Counted from the stretch's first letter, positions 1-7,593 are shown. The stretch: DNA of 10,993 nucleotides from Propionibacteriaceae bacterium (GCA_031268065.1 JAIRXX010000264.1:1-10993); one strand, 5' to 3'. Numbers and translations: made by a program. The notes: generated by a model from the letters alone, not told the origin.

Positions 1-1218
1 TTCGGCGTCCAGGTCGAGGCTGTCGTAGCGGGCGGTGGAGGTGAACGCGGCGGTGGTGCGCCGGTGGCCGGGGGCGGCGTGGAACAGTTCGACGGCTTCG
101 GGCAGCGCCTCGCCGCCCCGCACGTCCCAATTTTTCAGCCAGGTGTCCAGGTCTGGGGAGTGGACGGCGCGCACGTCCGCCTCGAACAGCCCGCCTCTGG
201 CCAGTTCGCCCATGATCGCCGGGATGCCCCCGGCGCGGTGGACGTCTTCCATGTAGTACTTGTTGGTGTTCGGCGCGACTTTGCAGATGCACGGGTTGCG
301 GCGCGACAGCGCGTCGATGTCGTCCAAGTCGAAATCGACCCCGGCCTCGTGCGCGGCGGCGAGCAGGTGGAGGATGGTGTTGGTGGAGCCGCCCATCGCG
401 ATGTCCACCCGCATCGCGTTGGCGAAGGCCTGTTTGGTGGCGATGGATTTGGGCAGCATCCATTCGTCGCCGTCGCCGTAGTGGCGCTGGCACAATTCCA
501 CGATCAGCTTTCCGGCGTTCTCGAAGAGGTCGCGGCGCTTGTCGGAGGTGGCCAGGGTGGAGCCGTTGCCCGGCAGGGCCAGGCCGATCACTTCCAGCAG
601 GCAGTTCATCGAGTTCGCGGTGAACATGCCCGAGCAGGAGCCGCAGGTGGGGCAGGCGGAACGCTCGATGGCGGCGATGTCGGCGTCGCTGACGTTGGCG
701 TCCACGGCTTTGCTCATCGCGTCGATCAGGTCGAGCCGGGTCTCGGCGCCTCCCAGCAGCGCCCGGCCCGCCTCCATCGGCCCTCCCGAAACGAAAACCG
801 CCGGAATGTTGAGCCTGAGGGCGGCCAGCAGCATTCCGGGGGTGATCTTGTCGCAATTGGAGACGCAGACCAGCGCGTCGGCGGCGTGCGCGTTGACCAT
901 GTATTCCACGCTGTCGGCGATGATTTCCCGGCTGGGCAGCGAGTAGAGCATCCCGGAGTGGCCCATCGCTATGCCGTCGTCAACGGCGATGGTGTTGAAT
1001 TCGCGGCCCACGCCGCCAGCGGCGGCTATCGCGTCGGCCACCAGCGCCCCGATCTCGCGCAGGTGGACATGGCCAGGCACGAATTGGGTGAACGAATTGG
1101 CGATGGCGATGATCGGCTTGCCGAAGTCATCCTCGCCCATCCCGGTGGCCCGCCAAAGCGCGCGGGCACCGGCCATGTTGCGACCCTGGGTAGTCGCGCT
1201 GGAACGTAGAACTGGCAT
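1..1218 (-). CDS. ilvD: Dihydroxy-acid dehydratase, partial (C-terminus outside window)
   Basis: This enzyme dehydrates 2,3-dihydroxy-isovalerate and 2,3-dihydroxy-3-methylvalerate to 2-oxo acids in cytoplasmic valine, isoleucine and leucine synthesis. Reading the minus strand from 1218 gives 406 codons without a stop, up to the window edge; E. coli-type family members are about 610-620 residues, so roughly 200 are missing. The protein begins [20 protein letters not shown] and carries [14 protein letters not shown] near residue 77, [10 protein letters not shown] (Cys122), [19 protein letters not shown], and MEDVHRAGG further on, all hallmarks of IlvD. Where [2Fe-2S] dehydratases have a third ligand cysteine (PCN) near residue 49, this one reads VPGH, as in the oxygen-sensitive [4Fe-4S] E. 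coli type. The start is supported by AGGAGG at 1229-1234, 10 nt upstream. The gene is divergent from the lipoprotein gene. I see no frameshift. Confidence 0.96.
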   Translation of the reverse strand, partial: MPVLRSSATTQGRNMAGARALWRATGMGEDDFGKPIIAIANSFTQFVPGHVHLREIGALVADAIAAAGGVGREFNTIAVDDGIAMGHSGMLYSLPSREIIADSVEYMVNAHAADALVCVSNCDKITPGMLLAALRLNIPAVFVSGGPMEAGRALLGGAETRLDLIDAMSKAVDANVSDADIAAIERSACPTCGSCSGMFTANSMNCLLEVIGLALPGNGSTLATSDKRRDLFENAGKLIVELCQRHYGDGDEWMLPKSIATKQAFANAMRVDIAMGGSTNTILHLLAAAHEAGVDFDLDDIDALSRRNPCICKVAPNTNKYYMEDVHRAGGIPAIMGELARGGLFEADVRAVHSPDLDTWLKNWDVRGGEALPEAVELFHAAPGHRRTTAAFTSTARYDSLDLDAE

Positions 1219-1240
1219 CAGGTCTGAACCTCCTCAAGGC

Positions 1241-1286
1241 ATCCAAATCGGTTGGATTCTAGAATTCAAACACTGTTTGATTCTAG
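1241..1286. promoter_or_regulatory. Palindromes and direct repeat in ilvD/lipoprotein divergent region
   Basis: The 166-bp intergenic region holds two perfect short inverted repeats: ATCCAA-5 nt-TTGGAT at 1241-1257, and TCAAAC-ACT-GTTTGA at 1266-1280. It also holds the 8-bp direct repeat GATTCTAG at 1255-1262 and 1279-1286, 24 bp apart. On the minus strand each direct repeat contains TAGAAT, a possible -10 box for ilvD (1256-1261 or 1280-1285). The nearer one would give a leader of about 30 nt that includes the Shine-Dalgarno. I found no convincing -35. An operator role is inference from symmetry and position; no regulator is identified. Confidence 0.35.
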
Positions 1287-1371
1287 GTTTCCCAACCGCC
1301 AAGACTAGTCTGCCGCGCGGGCTGGGCCGCCGACACTGCCGGTATTCGTGCGGCGGGCTTGGCAAGACGGC

Positions 1372-1377
1372 TAAATT
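1372..1377 (+). promoter_or_regulatory. Leaderless-type -10 box for lipoprotein gene
   Basis: TAAATT lies exactly 7 nt before the ATG at 1385, and there is no Shine-Dalgarno sequence between them. A transcript starting 7 nt after a -10 box would begin at the ATG, the usual geometry of leaderless actinobacterial genes. No clear -35 hexamer is visible about 17 bp upstream. Confidence 0.4.
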
Positions 1378-1384
1378 TATCCCC

Positions 1385-2662
1385 ATGAAGAAATTCCCCC
1401 TCAGCTCGGTTGCTGTGTTGTTCGTCGCCTTGGCATTGGCGCTGTCGGGTTGCGTGCCTGACGGCTCACAGGCGCAAGCCACGGCGGGCAAGCCGTCCTT
1501 TACCCGCGATCTGGGGGGTTTCGCGCCAGACAGCCCAGACTGGATCTTCGTTTCGGTTGAGCTGAACTACGTGGAGGGGGACAGGGCGAGCAACAGCCTG
1601 TCGCCCACCCAATACCGGCTGGCGCCCACCGACGATCCCGAAGGCGGGTGGCTGCCAGACGTGGCCGCGATGGAATCGCTGTCCCAGAACAGCGCGTATT
1701 TTGCCAGCAGCGAGACCAGCGCGGGGACAGTCACCCTGGTCTATCAGGCCCCGGCTGAGCGGTTGGTCGGCGCGATGCTGGTGAGCAACCTCCGGGAGGA
1801 AGAGTCCGGCAAACCGGCGCGGCAATTCGACTTGGGCATCACTGAGGTGCCGGTGGTTTCCGGCGAAAGCGGAGCCACGCCGATGGACCGGGTGCCGATG
1901 GGAGAAACGGCGGAACTGGGAGAACTCAGCGTGGAGGTGGAACAGGTGCGGACGGCTGAACTGATAGCGAATATGGCGCCGCAATACGGCAGCCGCTTCG
2001 CTGTGGTCGATCTCAAAGTGACCTGGAACGGCGCTGAGGAGTGGTCGCCTTATGAATTGCGGAACGCGGTGCGCCTCGTCGCCACCCCCGGCAAGCCGAC
2101 CAATCCGAATATGCTGGCCAGCAGGATGCTCGCTGACGACAACCCCTTCCTCTCAACTGACACGCTGCGGGCCGGAGACAGCAGGACTGGCTCGTTGGTC
2201 TTTGAATTGCAGGACGAATCCGATCCCTATCTGAGCATCACCGCCAAGAGCAGCGAGTACCTGCGCCGTTTCGACTTGGGCTGGGCGGCGGTACAAGACG
2301 CCAAACGGCTCAATCCGGACCCGAAGCTGGCCGCGTTTGGGACCGCCGTCTCGGCTGATCCGTTGAAAGTCACTGTTCTCAAGCAAGCCCAAACCAAGGA
2401 TGGGGCCGTTCGAGTGCAGGTCAAAGTGACCAACACCGCGGAATCCCCGGTCTGGCCGGAGGTGTACTTCTTGCTGCTGGACGGCGACCACAAGGTGATT
2501 GGCGCCAAGGCCGACGATTCGCTGGCCGCCCTGTTGGACAGCAAGAAAAGCGCGACCGGATGGCTGTCCTTCGCTGGTGGGAAGGCCAATGGCTCCGCGC
2601 TGCTGCTTTGGAACGAGTCGGCGCGGGAACTTGCCCGGCTAGCGGCCACATCGAGCCAGTAG
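1385..2662 (+). CDS. Putative lipoprotein with three tandem DUF4352-like domains
   Basis: A 425-residue exported protein of unknown function. It begins with a lipoprotein signal peptide: a charged MKK start, a hydrophobic stretch at 8-20, and lipobox LSGC with the lipidated Cys at 23. It should therefore be anchored to the outer face of the membrane. The rest reads as three Ig-like (DUF4352/telokin-type) beta domains at about 48-152, 170-300 and 318-412. Each has a strand like FVSVEL, FAVVDLKVTW or VRVQVKVTN followed by a strand like TVTLVY, GSLVFEL or GWLSF. Domains 1 and 2 both end in a matching RQFDLG or RRFDLG, about 148 residues apart, which suggests duplication. No catalytic motif is visible. 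The antiporter gene follows within 10-21 bp, so the two are probably co-transcribed. The ATG at 1385 is preferred over further upstream starts because it begins the signal peptide and has the leaderless -10. The domain assignment is by eye. Confidence 0.85.
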   Translation: MKKFPLSSVAVLFVALALALSGCVPDGSQAQATAGKPSFTRDLGGFAPDSPDWIFVSVELNYVEGDRASNSLSPTQYRLAPTDDPEGGWLPDVAAMESLSQNSAYFASSETSAGTVTLVYQAPAERLVGAMLVSNLREEESGKPARQFDLGITEVPVVSGESGATPMDRVPMGETAELGELSVEVEQVRTAELIANMAPQYGSRFAVVDLKVTWNGAEEWSPYELRNAVRLVATPGKPTNPNMLASRMLADDNPFLSTDTLRAGDSRTGSLVFELQDESDPYLSITAKSSEYLRRFDLGWAAVQDAKRLNPDPKLAAFGTAVSADPLKVTVLKQAQTKDGAVRVQVKVTNTAESPVWPEVYFLLLDGDHKVIGAKADDSLAALLDSKKSATGWLSFAGGKANGSALLLWNESARELARLAATSSQ

Positions 2663-2683
2663 ACAGGTTGCGTGGAAGGCGAT

Positions 2684-4396
2684 ATGGGGTTTCTGACATT
2701 AGGCGTGATTGGGGTAGTGGTCGTCGTGCTGGTCACGACACTCGCCCCCAGGACTGGAATCGCCGCGCCGCTGGTCCTGACGCTGTTGGGCATCGGGGTA
2801 AGTTTCCTGCCGATCATCGGGCCGATTGAATTGAACCCAGAATGGGTGCTCGTCTGGGTGCTGCCGCCACTGCTCTACTCGACGGCAGTCAATACCCCGA
2901 CGATGGATTTCCGCCGCGACCTTTCGACCATCTCGATTTTCGCCGTGCTGCTGGTCATCGTATCCGCCGTCGGGATCGGATTCCTGCTGGCTTGGCTGGT
3001 GCCGGGGTTGCCGTTGCCGGTCGGCATCGCAGTCGGCGCCATCGTCAGCCCGACTGACGCGGTGGCGACTGGCATCGTCCGCAAGGCGGGGGTCTCTCCC
3101 CGGATCGTCACTGTGCTGGAGGGGGAGGCGCTCTTCAACGACGCTTCCTCGCTGGTGCTGCTCCGTTCCGCAGTGGCGGCTTTCTCAGTCACGGTGTCGT
3201 TCTGGTCGGTCGCCGTCGATTTTCTCTACGCCGTCGCCCTGGCCTTGCTGATCGGCTTCGTGGTGGGGCACCTCAACGTCGCCATCCGTTCCAGAATCCC
3301 CCAAGTCGCCTCCAACGTGGCTTTCTCGCTGGTCACCCCCTTCCTGGCTTTCGTCCCGGCAGAGCACCTGCACGCCTCGGGACTGGTGGCTGCCGTCACC
3401 GCTGGCCTGGTCACCGGCCACCACACTCCCGAACGGCTGGCCGCCGAAGTGCGCATCGCCGAGCAGGCGGTGTGGCGCACGGCTGAGTTGTTGCTGGAGA
3501 GCGCCGTCTTCCTGTTGATGGGCGTGCAGCTTGCCGCGCTGCTTAACGACGTCCACCACTCTCCGCACACCGAATGGATGGCCGTATTCCTCGGAGCGGC
3601 CGCCGCCACCGCCGTTATCGCGGCCCGGTCGCTTTTCGTCGCGGCAGCAGTCTGGCTGCTGGCCAGGCGTGCGCGGCGGATGCCGTCTCGGCGCAAACAG
3701 ATGGTAGCCCTGCAGTCGAGGCTGGATTCCGCCGAGCCAGCCAATTGGGGCGGACGTCCGGTCGATCCGAGGCGGATAAACCGGGTGCAGCAATTTTTGG
3801 AACGCCAAGTGGCTGATTTGGACTATCTCGCAGCCGAACAATTTGGCTGGAAAGACGGGGTGATCCTGGTGACAGCCGGGATGCGCGGCGCGATCACTCT
3901 TGCCGCCGCCCAGTCGTTGCCGCTGGAGACGCCGTATCGCTCGCTATTGGTGTTGACCGCCTTCGTCGTGGCCGCTGGCACCTTGATGTTGCAGGGGTTC
4001 ACCCTGGCCCCGCTGGTGAAATTGCTGAAGATCACCGGGCGCGACCCTCATGCCGACGACGAATTGATGTGTCGGCTACGGGGGGAACTGGCCGCTGCCG
4101 CGCTGGCCGATCTTGAGCAAGGCGTGCTGCGCCGTCCAGACGGCACCCAATTCCCCGCCGAGGTCATCGCAGAGTCGCGCAAATTGCTCGAAACCGTGAT
4201 CGACCCGGACGAAGAATTGAGCGAGCAGGCAGTTGACCTGGCCTATTTGCGCCTGGAAGTCATTGAATCCCAGCGGGCCGAATTGCTGCGTATCCGAAAT
4301 CAGGGCACCTATCCGAGCGAATTGCTGGATTCCAAACTCGCCCAACTCGACGCCGACCAGATCGGCATCGAATTGCGCCACCGCCCCTCCGACTGA
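2684..4396 (+). CDS. Na+/H+ antiporter, CPA1 family (NhaP/YjcE-like)
   Basis: An integral membrane cation/proton exchanger of 570 residues, expected to expel Na+ (or K+) in exchange for protons for pH and salt homeostasis. About 12 hydrophobic segments span residues 2 to 445. Family motifs are SPTDAVATG (122-130), EGEALFNDASSLVL (146-159, the Asn-Asp pair of the ion site in CPA1 exchangers) and GMRGAITLA (399-407, conserved Arg). A basic hydrophilic stretch at about 328-388 lies between two membrane segments. The last 120 residues form a soluble, Glu/Asp-rich, probably helical cytoplasmic tail. ATG 2684 is chosen because GGAAGG ends 4 nt upstream; an in-frame GTG at 2672 would add four residues and cannot be excluded. 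It sits just downstream of the lipoprotein gene and is probably in the same operon. The ion specificity cannot be read from the sequence. Confidence 0.9.
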   Translation: MGFLTLGVIGVVVVVLVTTLAPRTGIAAPLVLTLLGIGVSFLPIIGPIELNPEWVLVWVLPPLLYSTAVNTPTMDFRRDLSTISIFAVLLVIVSAVGIGFLLAWLVPGLPLPVGIAVGAIVSPTDAVATGIVRKAGVSPRIVTVLEGEALFNDASSLVLLRSAVAAFSVTVSFWSVAVDFLYAVALALLIGFVVGHLNVAIRSRIPQVASNVAFSLVTPFLAFVPAEHLHASGLVAAVTAGLVTGHHTPERLAAEVRIAEQAVWRTAELLLESAVFLLMGVQLAALLNDVHHSPHTEWMAVFLGAAAATAVIAARSLFVAAAVWLLARRARRMPSRRKQMVALQSRLDSAEPANWGGRPVDPRRINRVQQFLERQVADLDYLAAEQFGWKDGVILVTAGMRGAITLAAAQSLPLETPYRSLLVLTAFVVAAGTLMLQGFTLAPLVKLLKITGRDPHADDELMCRLRGELAAAALADLEQGVLRRPDGTQFPAEVIAESRKLLETVIDPDEELSEQAVDLAYLRLEVIESQRAELLRIRNQGTYPSELLDSKLAQLDADQIGIELRHRPSD

Positions 4397-4429
4397 GGCC
4401 GGTCAGCCGTCGCGCCCCTCCAGCCTCTC

Positions 4430-4497
4430 GTGCCAAAAACGTGCAACTCACCACATTTTTGGTACCAGAAATGTGTAAATCCCCACATTTTTGGCAC
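4430..4497. repeat. Two overlapping 36-bp inverted-repeat units upstream of ATPase
   Basis: Four copies of a 14-bp motif, consensus CACATTTTTGGYAC, occur in alternating orientation: reversed at 4430-4443, forward at 4452-4465, reversed at 4462-4475, forward at 4484-4497. Read another way, these are two 36-bp units, 4430-4465 and 4462-4497. Each unit is 14-bp arm, 8-nt spacer, 14-bp arm, and they share the central GTAC. The units repeat with a 32-bp period. Copies 2 and 3 also form a 24-bp palindrome at 4452-4475 with a single mismatched pair. The base composition is AT-rich against GC-rich surroundings. The block ends 18 bp before the -35 of the ATPase gene. Its function is unknown; an operator, an ATPase binding site or a small mobile repeat are all possible. 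Confidence 0.85.
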
Positions 4498-4515
4498 TTG
4501 AGGGGCGGACTGGTC

Positions 4516-4545
4516 TTGTCTGGGGCAGGCCAGCTCAGCTAGACT
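4516..4545 (+). promoter_or_regulatory. Promoter for DUF4143 ATPase gene (leaderless)
   Basis: TTGTCT at 4516-4521 and TAGACT at 4540-4545 are separated by 18 bp, close to the vegetative sigma consensus. The -10 box lies 7 nt before the GTG at 4553, so transcription would start at or next to the start codon. No Shine-Dalgarno is present upstream of that GTG. This is the best two-box promoter I see in the window. Confidence 0.55.
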
Positions 4546-4552
4546 CGGATGA

Positions 4553-5839
4553 GTGCGAAGAGCTTTGATGGACCGGCTTCTCGCCTGGAGGGATAAGCCG
4601 GACCGCCTGCCGCTGGTGCTGTGCGGGGTGCGGCAATGCGGCAAGACCTGGCTGTTGAAAGAATTTGGCGCCAAGCACTACCCCGATGTCGCCTACTTCG
4701 ATTTTGAACGCGACCCTGCCATCAGCAGATGCTTTGACCAAGACCTGAACCCGGAGCGTATTCTCACCGAATTGGGAGTGCTGGCTGGCAGACGCATAGA
4801 GCCTGGCGTCACTTTGGTGATCTTCGACGAGATTCAAGCCTGCCCACGGGCTTTGACAGCCTTGAAGTATTTCGCGGATGAAATGCCCCTGCAGCACATC
4901 GCTTGTGGCGGTTCTTTGCTGGGAGTCGCGCTGGCCAAGCCATCGTCGTTCCCGGTTGGGAAGGTGGAATTCCAGACGCTCCACCCGTTGACGTTCTATG
5001 AATTCGCCGCCGCGAACGGCAAGGACGCGCTGCTCGACGAACTGGCGAAGCTGGAGCAGCCGGGTTGTGTGCCCGCCGCGTTCTCCCCGGTTCTGGAATC
5101 TTTGCTGCGCGACTACCAGGTCATCGGCGGGATGCCCAGGGCCGTGGCGAAATGGCTGGAATCCAGGGACATCGGCCAAGTCGAGGCGGTCCAGGACGAC
5201 ATTCTGGCGGCCTATGAGCTAGACATGGCCAAGCACGCCCCGGCGACCGACTTCCCGAAGTTGGTGGCCATCTGGCGTTCCACGCCTGGGCAGCTGGCCA
5301 AGGAGAACACGAAGTTCATCTTCAGCCAGGTGCGCAAGGGCTGGCGAGCCCGAGACCTTGAGGACGCCGTGGAATGGCTGATCTCGGCTGGCATGGTTTA
5401 CAAGGTAAGACGGGTCGAACTCCCCAGCGTGCCGCTGGCCGCTTACGCCGATGACACTTACTTCAAGCTTTACGCCTGCGATGTCGGACTCGTGCGTAGG
5501 CTCGCGGACGTCCCGGCGTCGGTGGTTTACCAGGCCAACGAGACCTATAAGCACTTCAAGGGCGCCTTGACGGAGAACCTCGCCCTCACCGAATTGGTGG
5601 CCGCGCTGGGGCCGGAGATTTATTTCTGGCGTTCCGGCAACCAGGCAGAAGTAGATTTCATCGTGCGGCTAGAGGCTGACATCGTTCCCGTCGAAGTGAA
5701 ATCCGAGCGGAACACCGTAGCGAAGTCGCTCTCGGTCTACCGGGCAAAATACTCCCCCGAACGCGCCCTAACACTAAGCATGAAGCCAGACTTCGGCGCG
5801 AACATTCCCCTGTATCTGATCTGGAGGCTCACGGGCTAG
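4553..5839 (+). CDS. AAA-family ATPase with C-terminal DUF4143 (nuclease-fold) domain
   Basis: A 428-residue predicted cytoplasmic ATPase of the AAA_14/DUF4143 type. Walker A is GVRQCGKT (25-32), Walker B is LVIFDEIQ (88-95), and a sensor-like GGSLLG follows at 119-124. The C-terminal domain has the family's FKGALTEN near residue 335. It ends with YFWRSGNQAEVDFIV...VPVEVKSE (358-385), where the E-x-D...E-x-K arrangement resembles a PD-(D/E)XK nuclease core. These proteins are widespread and patchily distributed, often linked to mobile or defence-like contexts, and their biological role is not established. The GTG start is chosen from the promoter position; ATG 4568 is an alternative five codons in. 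The length is typical for the family and no key motif is missing. It is separated from the antiporter by the palindromic repeats and appears to have its own transcript. Confidence 0.92.
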   Translation: MRRALMDRLLAWRDKPDRLPLVLCGVRQCGKTWLLKEFGAKHYPDVAYFDFERDPAISRCFDQDLNPERILTELGVLAGRRIEPGVTLVIFDEIQACPRALTALKYFADEMPLQHIACGGSLLGVALAKPSSFPVGKVEFQTLHPLTFYEFAAANGKDALLDELAKLEQPGCVPAAFSPVLESLLRDYQVIGGMPRAVAKWLESRDIGQVEAVQDDILAAYELDMAKHAPATDFPKLVAIWRSTPGQLAKENTKFIFSQVRKGWRARDLEDAVEWLISAGMVYKVRRVELPSVPLAAYADDTYFKLYACDVGLVRRLADVPASVVYQANETYKHFKGALTENLALTELVAALGPEIYFWRSGNQAEVDFIVRLEADIVPVEVKSERNTVAKSLSVYRAKYSPERALTLSMKPDFGANIPLYLIWRLTG

Positions 5840-5841
5840 TC

Positions 5842-5878
5842 CCGGCATGTCCCTTCTGGGCAGTGGCAAGGGAACCGG
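5842..5878 (+). terminator. Possible hairpin after ATPase gene
   Basis: TCCCTT (5850-5855) can pair with AAGGGA (5868-5873), and an outer CCGG pair (5842-5845 with 5875-5878) could extend the stem across an asymmetric bulge. It follows the ATPase stop closely, but there is no T-tract, so it is only a weak terminator candidate. It lies upstream of the next gene's -10 box. Confidence 0.2.
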
Positions 5879-5889
5879 CAAGGACTCAG

Positions 5890-5895
5890 TAGAAT
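5890..5895 (+). promoter_or_regulatory. Leaderless-type -10 box for membrane-protein gene
   Basis: TAGAAT lies 6 nt before the ATG at 5902, with no Shine-Dalgarno in between. The geometry matches the boxes before the lipoprotein and ATPase genes. The best -35 resemblance, TGGCAA at 5864-5869, is 20 bp away and not convincing. Confidence 0.4.
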
Positions 5896-5901
5896 TCTGA
5901 C

Positions 5902-6414
5902 ATGCTTTACTTTCGCCGAGTGGTGAGTTGGCTGGTGCTGGCCACCGCGACAAATTTCATCTGGTGCGTGATGGCGTACTCGCCGCTGGGGATAGCGCTT
6001 GGCATTTTGGCGTTGGCGGGGCTGGTGGTCTTCCACTTCCGCCCGTTGTGGCGGCGTTTTGACCCTCAGCTTTATCAACGCGACGCGGTACAGGCCGGTT
6101 ACGAGTTGGTGTTGGCGGCGACGGCGGTCTTCTTGATCGATGTCGTTTTCTGGGGGTGGCTCGCGCTGAATGAGCTGGCCGACGCAGGCCGGGTCGCCAT
6201 GTTCATCTGGACGATAGTGTCCGGGGTGGTGCTGATGCTCGGTCTCGCGTTGAACGGCGCCATCCGGCTCACCCTCAACTCCCAGCAACTTGGCCTGTCC
6301 GGTGGATACCGATTGCTGGCCAGCTTTTGGATACCCGTGGTCAATGTGGTGTACGCCAATAAGGCGAGGAAGGAGTACAACGCGCTGCAGGGTGAAATGA
6401 TGGAGCTTCAATGA
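5902..6414 (+). CDS. Small integral membrane protein, unknown function
   Basis: A 170-residue hydrophobic protein I do not recognise. Hydrophobic segments at about 8-26, 28-46, 66-87, 98-121 and 135-152 suggest four or five membrane helices. A short polar link rich in Arg and aromatic residues (HFRPLWRRFDPQLYQ, 45-59) separates the first pair from the rest, and the tail after 153 is charged. No enzyme motif or signal-peptide cleavage site is seen. The start is set by the leaderless -10 box, and I see no suitable start upstream. The adenine methyltransferase gene begins 15 bp after the stop, so the two probably share a transcript. Whether they are functionally linked is unknown. Confidence 0.75.
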   Translation: MLYFRRVVSWLVLATATNFIWCVMAYSPLGIALGILALAGLVVFHFRPLWRRFDPQLYQRDAVQAGYELVLAATAVFLIDVVFWGWLALNELADAGRVAMFIWTIVSGVVLMLGLALNGAIRLTLNSQQLGLSGGYRLLASFWIPVVNVVYANKARKEYNALQGEMMELQ

Positions 6415-6429
6415 GATAACGGTGAGGGC

Positions 6430-7503
6430 ATGGCGATCAAATATCTAGGCTCCAAGAGGGTTCTGGTGCCGATCCTTGGCGACTTGTTCGCGGCGAGCCA
6501 GGCCCGCACCGCACTCGACCTGTTCACTGGGACGACTCGGGTGGCGCAAGAATTCTGCCGCCGGGGCGCGCACACCATAGCGGTGGACACCGCGACCTAT
6601 TCCGAAGCGCTGGCCCAGTGCTACGTCGAACTTGACCGGGAGGCGGTGGATCGGGCGGAGATAGCCGAGGCCATCGCCCGGTTGGAGTCGCTTCCCGACA
6701 TGCGGGGCTATTTCACCCAGACTTTCTGCGAGCAGAGCCGCTATTTCCATCCCAAGAACGGCGTCCGCATCGACGCCATCAGGGCCGGGATAGAGGAGCT
6801 TTACGCAGACAGCTGGCTGCGCCCGGTCCTGCTCACCAGCCTCATGGAGGCTGCCGACGCGGTGGATTCCACAGTCGGGGTGCAGATGTCGTATCTGAAG
6901 CAATGGGCGGCCCGGGCGCATCGGGAATTGAAGTTGCGAATCCCCGAACTGACCCCCGGCACCGGCAAGGCGGTGCGCGGAGATGCGACAGAACTCGTCC
7001 ACACCCTGCCACAGGTCGATCTCGCCTATCTCGATCCGCCCTACAACCAACACCGCTACGCCACGAATTACCACATCTGGGAAACGTTGGTGCGCTGGGA
7101 CGCCCCCGAGCATTATGGGGTCGCCTGCAAGCGGATGGACAGCAGAGACCTCTCGCTCAAGAGCGTCTTCAACGTGAAACGCGAGATGCCGGCTGCGCTG
7201 GCGCGTACCATCAAGGCGGTGAAGGCTGACCTGGTGATGGTCAGTTTCTCCAACGAGGGCTTCGTCCCTTTGGAGGACTTGATCGAGATGTGCCAGGCTC
7301 GCGGCGATCCGGTAGAAGTGCTGGCCTTCGATTCCCGGCGCTACGTCGGCGCCCGGATCGGCATTTTCAGCCCCAGCGGTGAGAAAGTCGGAAAAGTGTC
7401 GCACACCAGGAACACCGAATACGTCCTGCTCTGTGGCGACGCCGACCGTATTCAAGCGATGGCGGCTGCGGTGGAGCTTCAGGACGGGCTTGGGTTGACT
7501 TAA
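6430..7503 (+). CDS. D12-class N6-adenine DNA methyltransferase (solitary)
   Basis: Predicted to transfer a methyl group from S-adenosylmethionine to N6 of adenine in a specific DNA site. The 357-residue protein starts MAIKYLGSKRVLVPIL, the usual N-terminus of D12/Dam-like enzymes. It has the SAM-binding motif LDLFTGTTRVA (29-39), an acidic AVD (51-53) that fits motif II, and the catalytic motif DPPY (202-205) followed by NQHRYATNYHIWETL. The order, with the SAM motif before DPPY, fits the alpha class. GGTGAGG at 6421-6427 is a good Shine-Dalgarno for the ATG at 6430. No restriction endonuclease gene is adjacent: the upstream partner is a membrane protein and the downstream gene is on the opposite strand. 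It therefore looks like an orphan methylase or one part of a dispersed system. Target specificity cannot be read from the sequence. Confidence 0.9.
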   Translation: MAIKYLGSKRVLVPILGDLFAASQARTALDLFTGTTRVAQEFCRRGAHTIAVDTATYSEALAQCYVELDREAVDRAEIAEAIARLESLPDMRGYFTQTFCEQSRYFHPKNGVRIDAIRAGIEELYADSWLRPVLLTSLMEAADAVDSTVGVQMSYLKQWAARAHRELKLRIPELTPGTGKAVRGDATELVHTLPQVDLAYLDPPYNQHRYATNYHIWETLVRWDAPEHYGVACKRMDSRDLSLKSVFNVKREMPAALARTIKAVKADLVMVSFSNEGFVPLEDLIEMCQARGDPVEVLAFDSRRYVGARIGIFSPSGEKVGKVSHTRNTEYVLLCGDADRIQAMAAAVELQDGLGLT

Positions 7504-7593
7504 TAGTGGGGAAACCTGTCCTTGCCAGTCGGTTCCACGTTACCCAGAATTTCATGCGTGGCCGGGGGTTGCCCCGATCAAGAAGGCCGTGGT

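Noticed and set aside
64..1209. Long plus-strand open frame of 381 codons opposite ilvD
   Set aside because: It lies antisense to a clear ilvD match and has low-complexity His/Val/Gly-rich content, typical of shadow frames in GC-rich DNA.
4430..4497. The repeat block as a rho-independent terminator for the antiporter
   Set aside because: The arms are AT-rich, the two units are nested, and no T-tract follows a GC-rich stem. Termination is possible but not indicated.
4430..4497. The repeat block as a minimal CRISPR array
   Set aside because: There are only two units with a 32-bp period, no distinct spacers and no cas genes; the symmetry is that of inverted repeats.
4553..5839. ATPase as a transposon-borne gene with inverted repeat ends
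   Set aside because: The palindromic block occurs only on the upstream side. No matching copy or target-site duplication was found downstream of 5839.
7504..7593. Terminator between the convergent methyltransferase and CdiI-like genes
   Set aside because: Only short pairings are visible (GGGG/CCCC with a 3-nt loop, and CCACG/CGTGG 17 nt apart), with no T-tract. Nothing convincing in this 90-bp gap.
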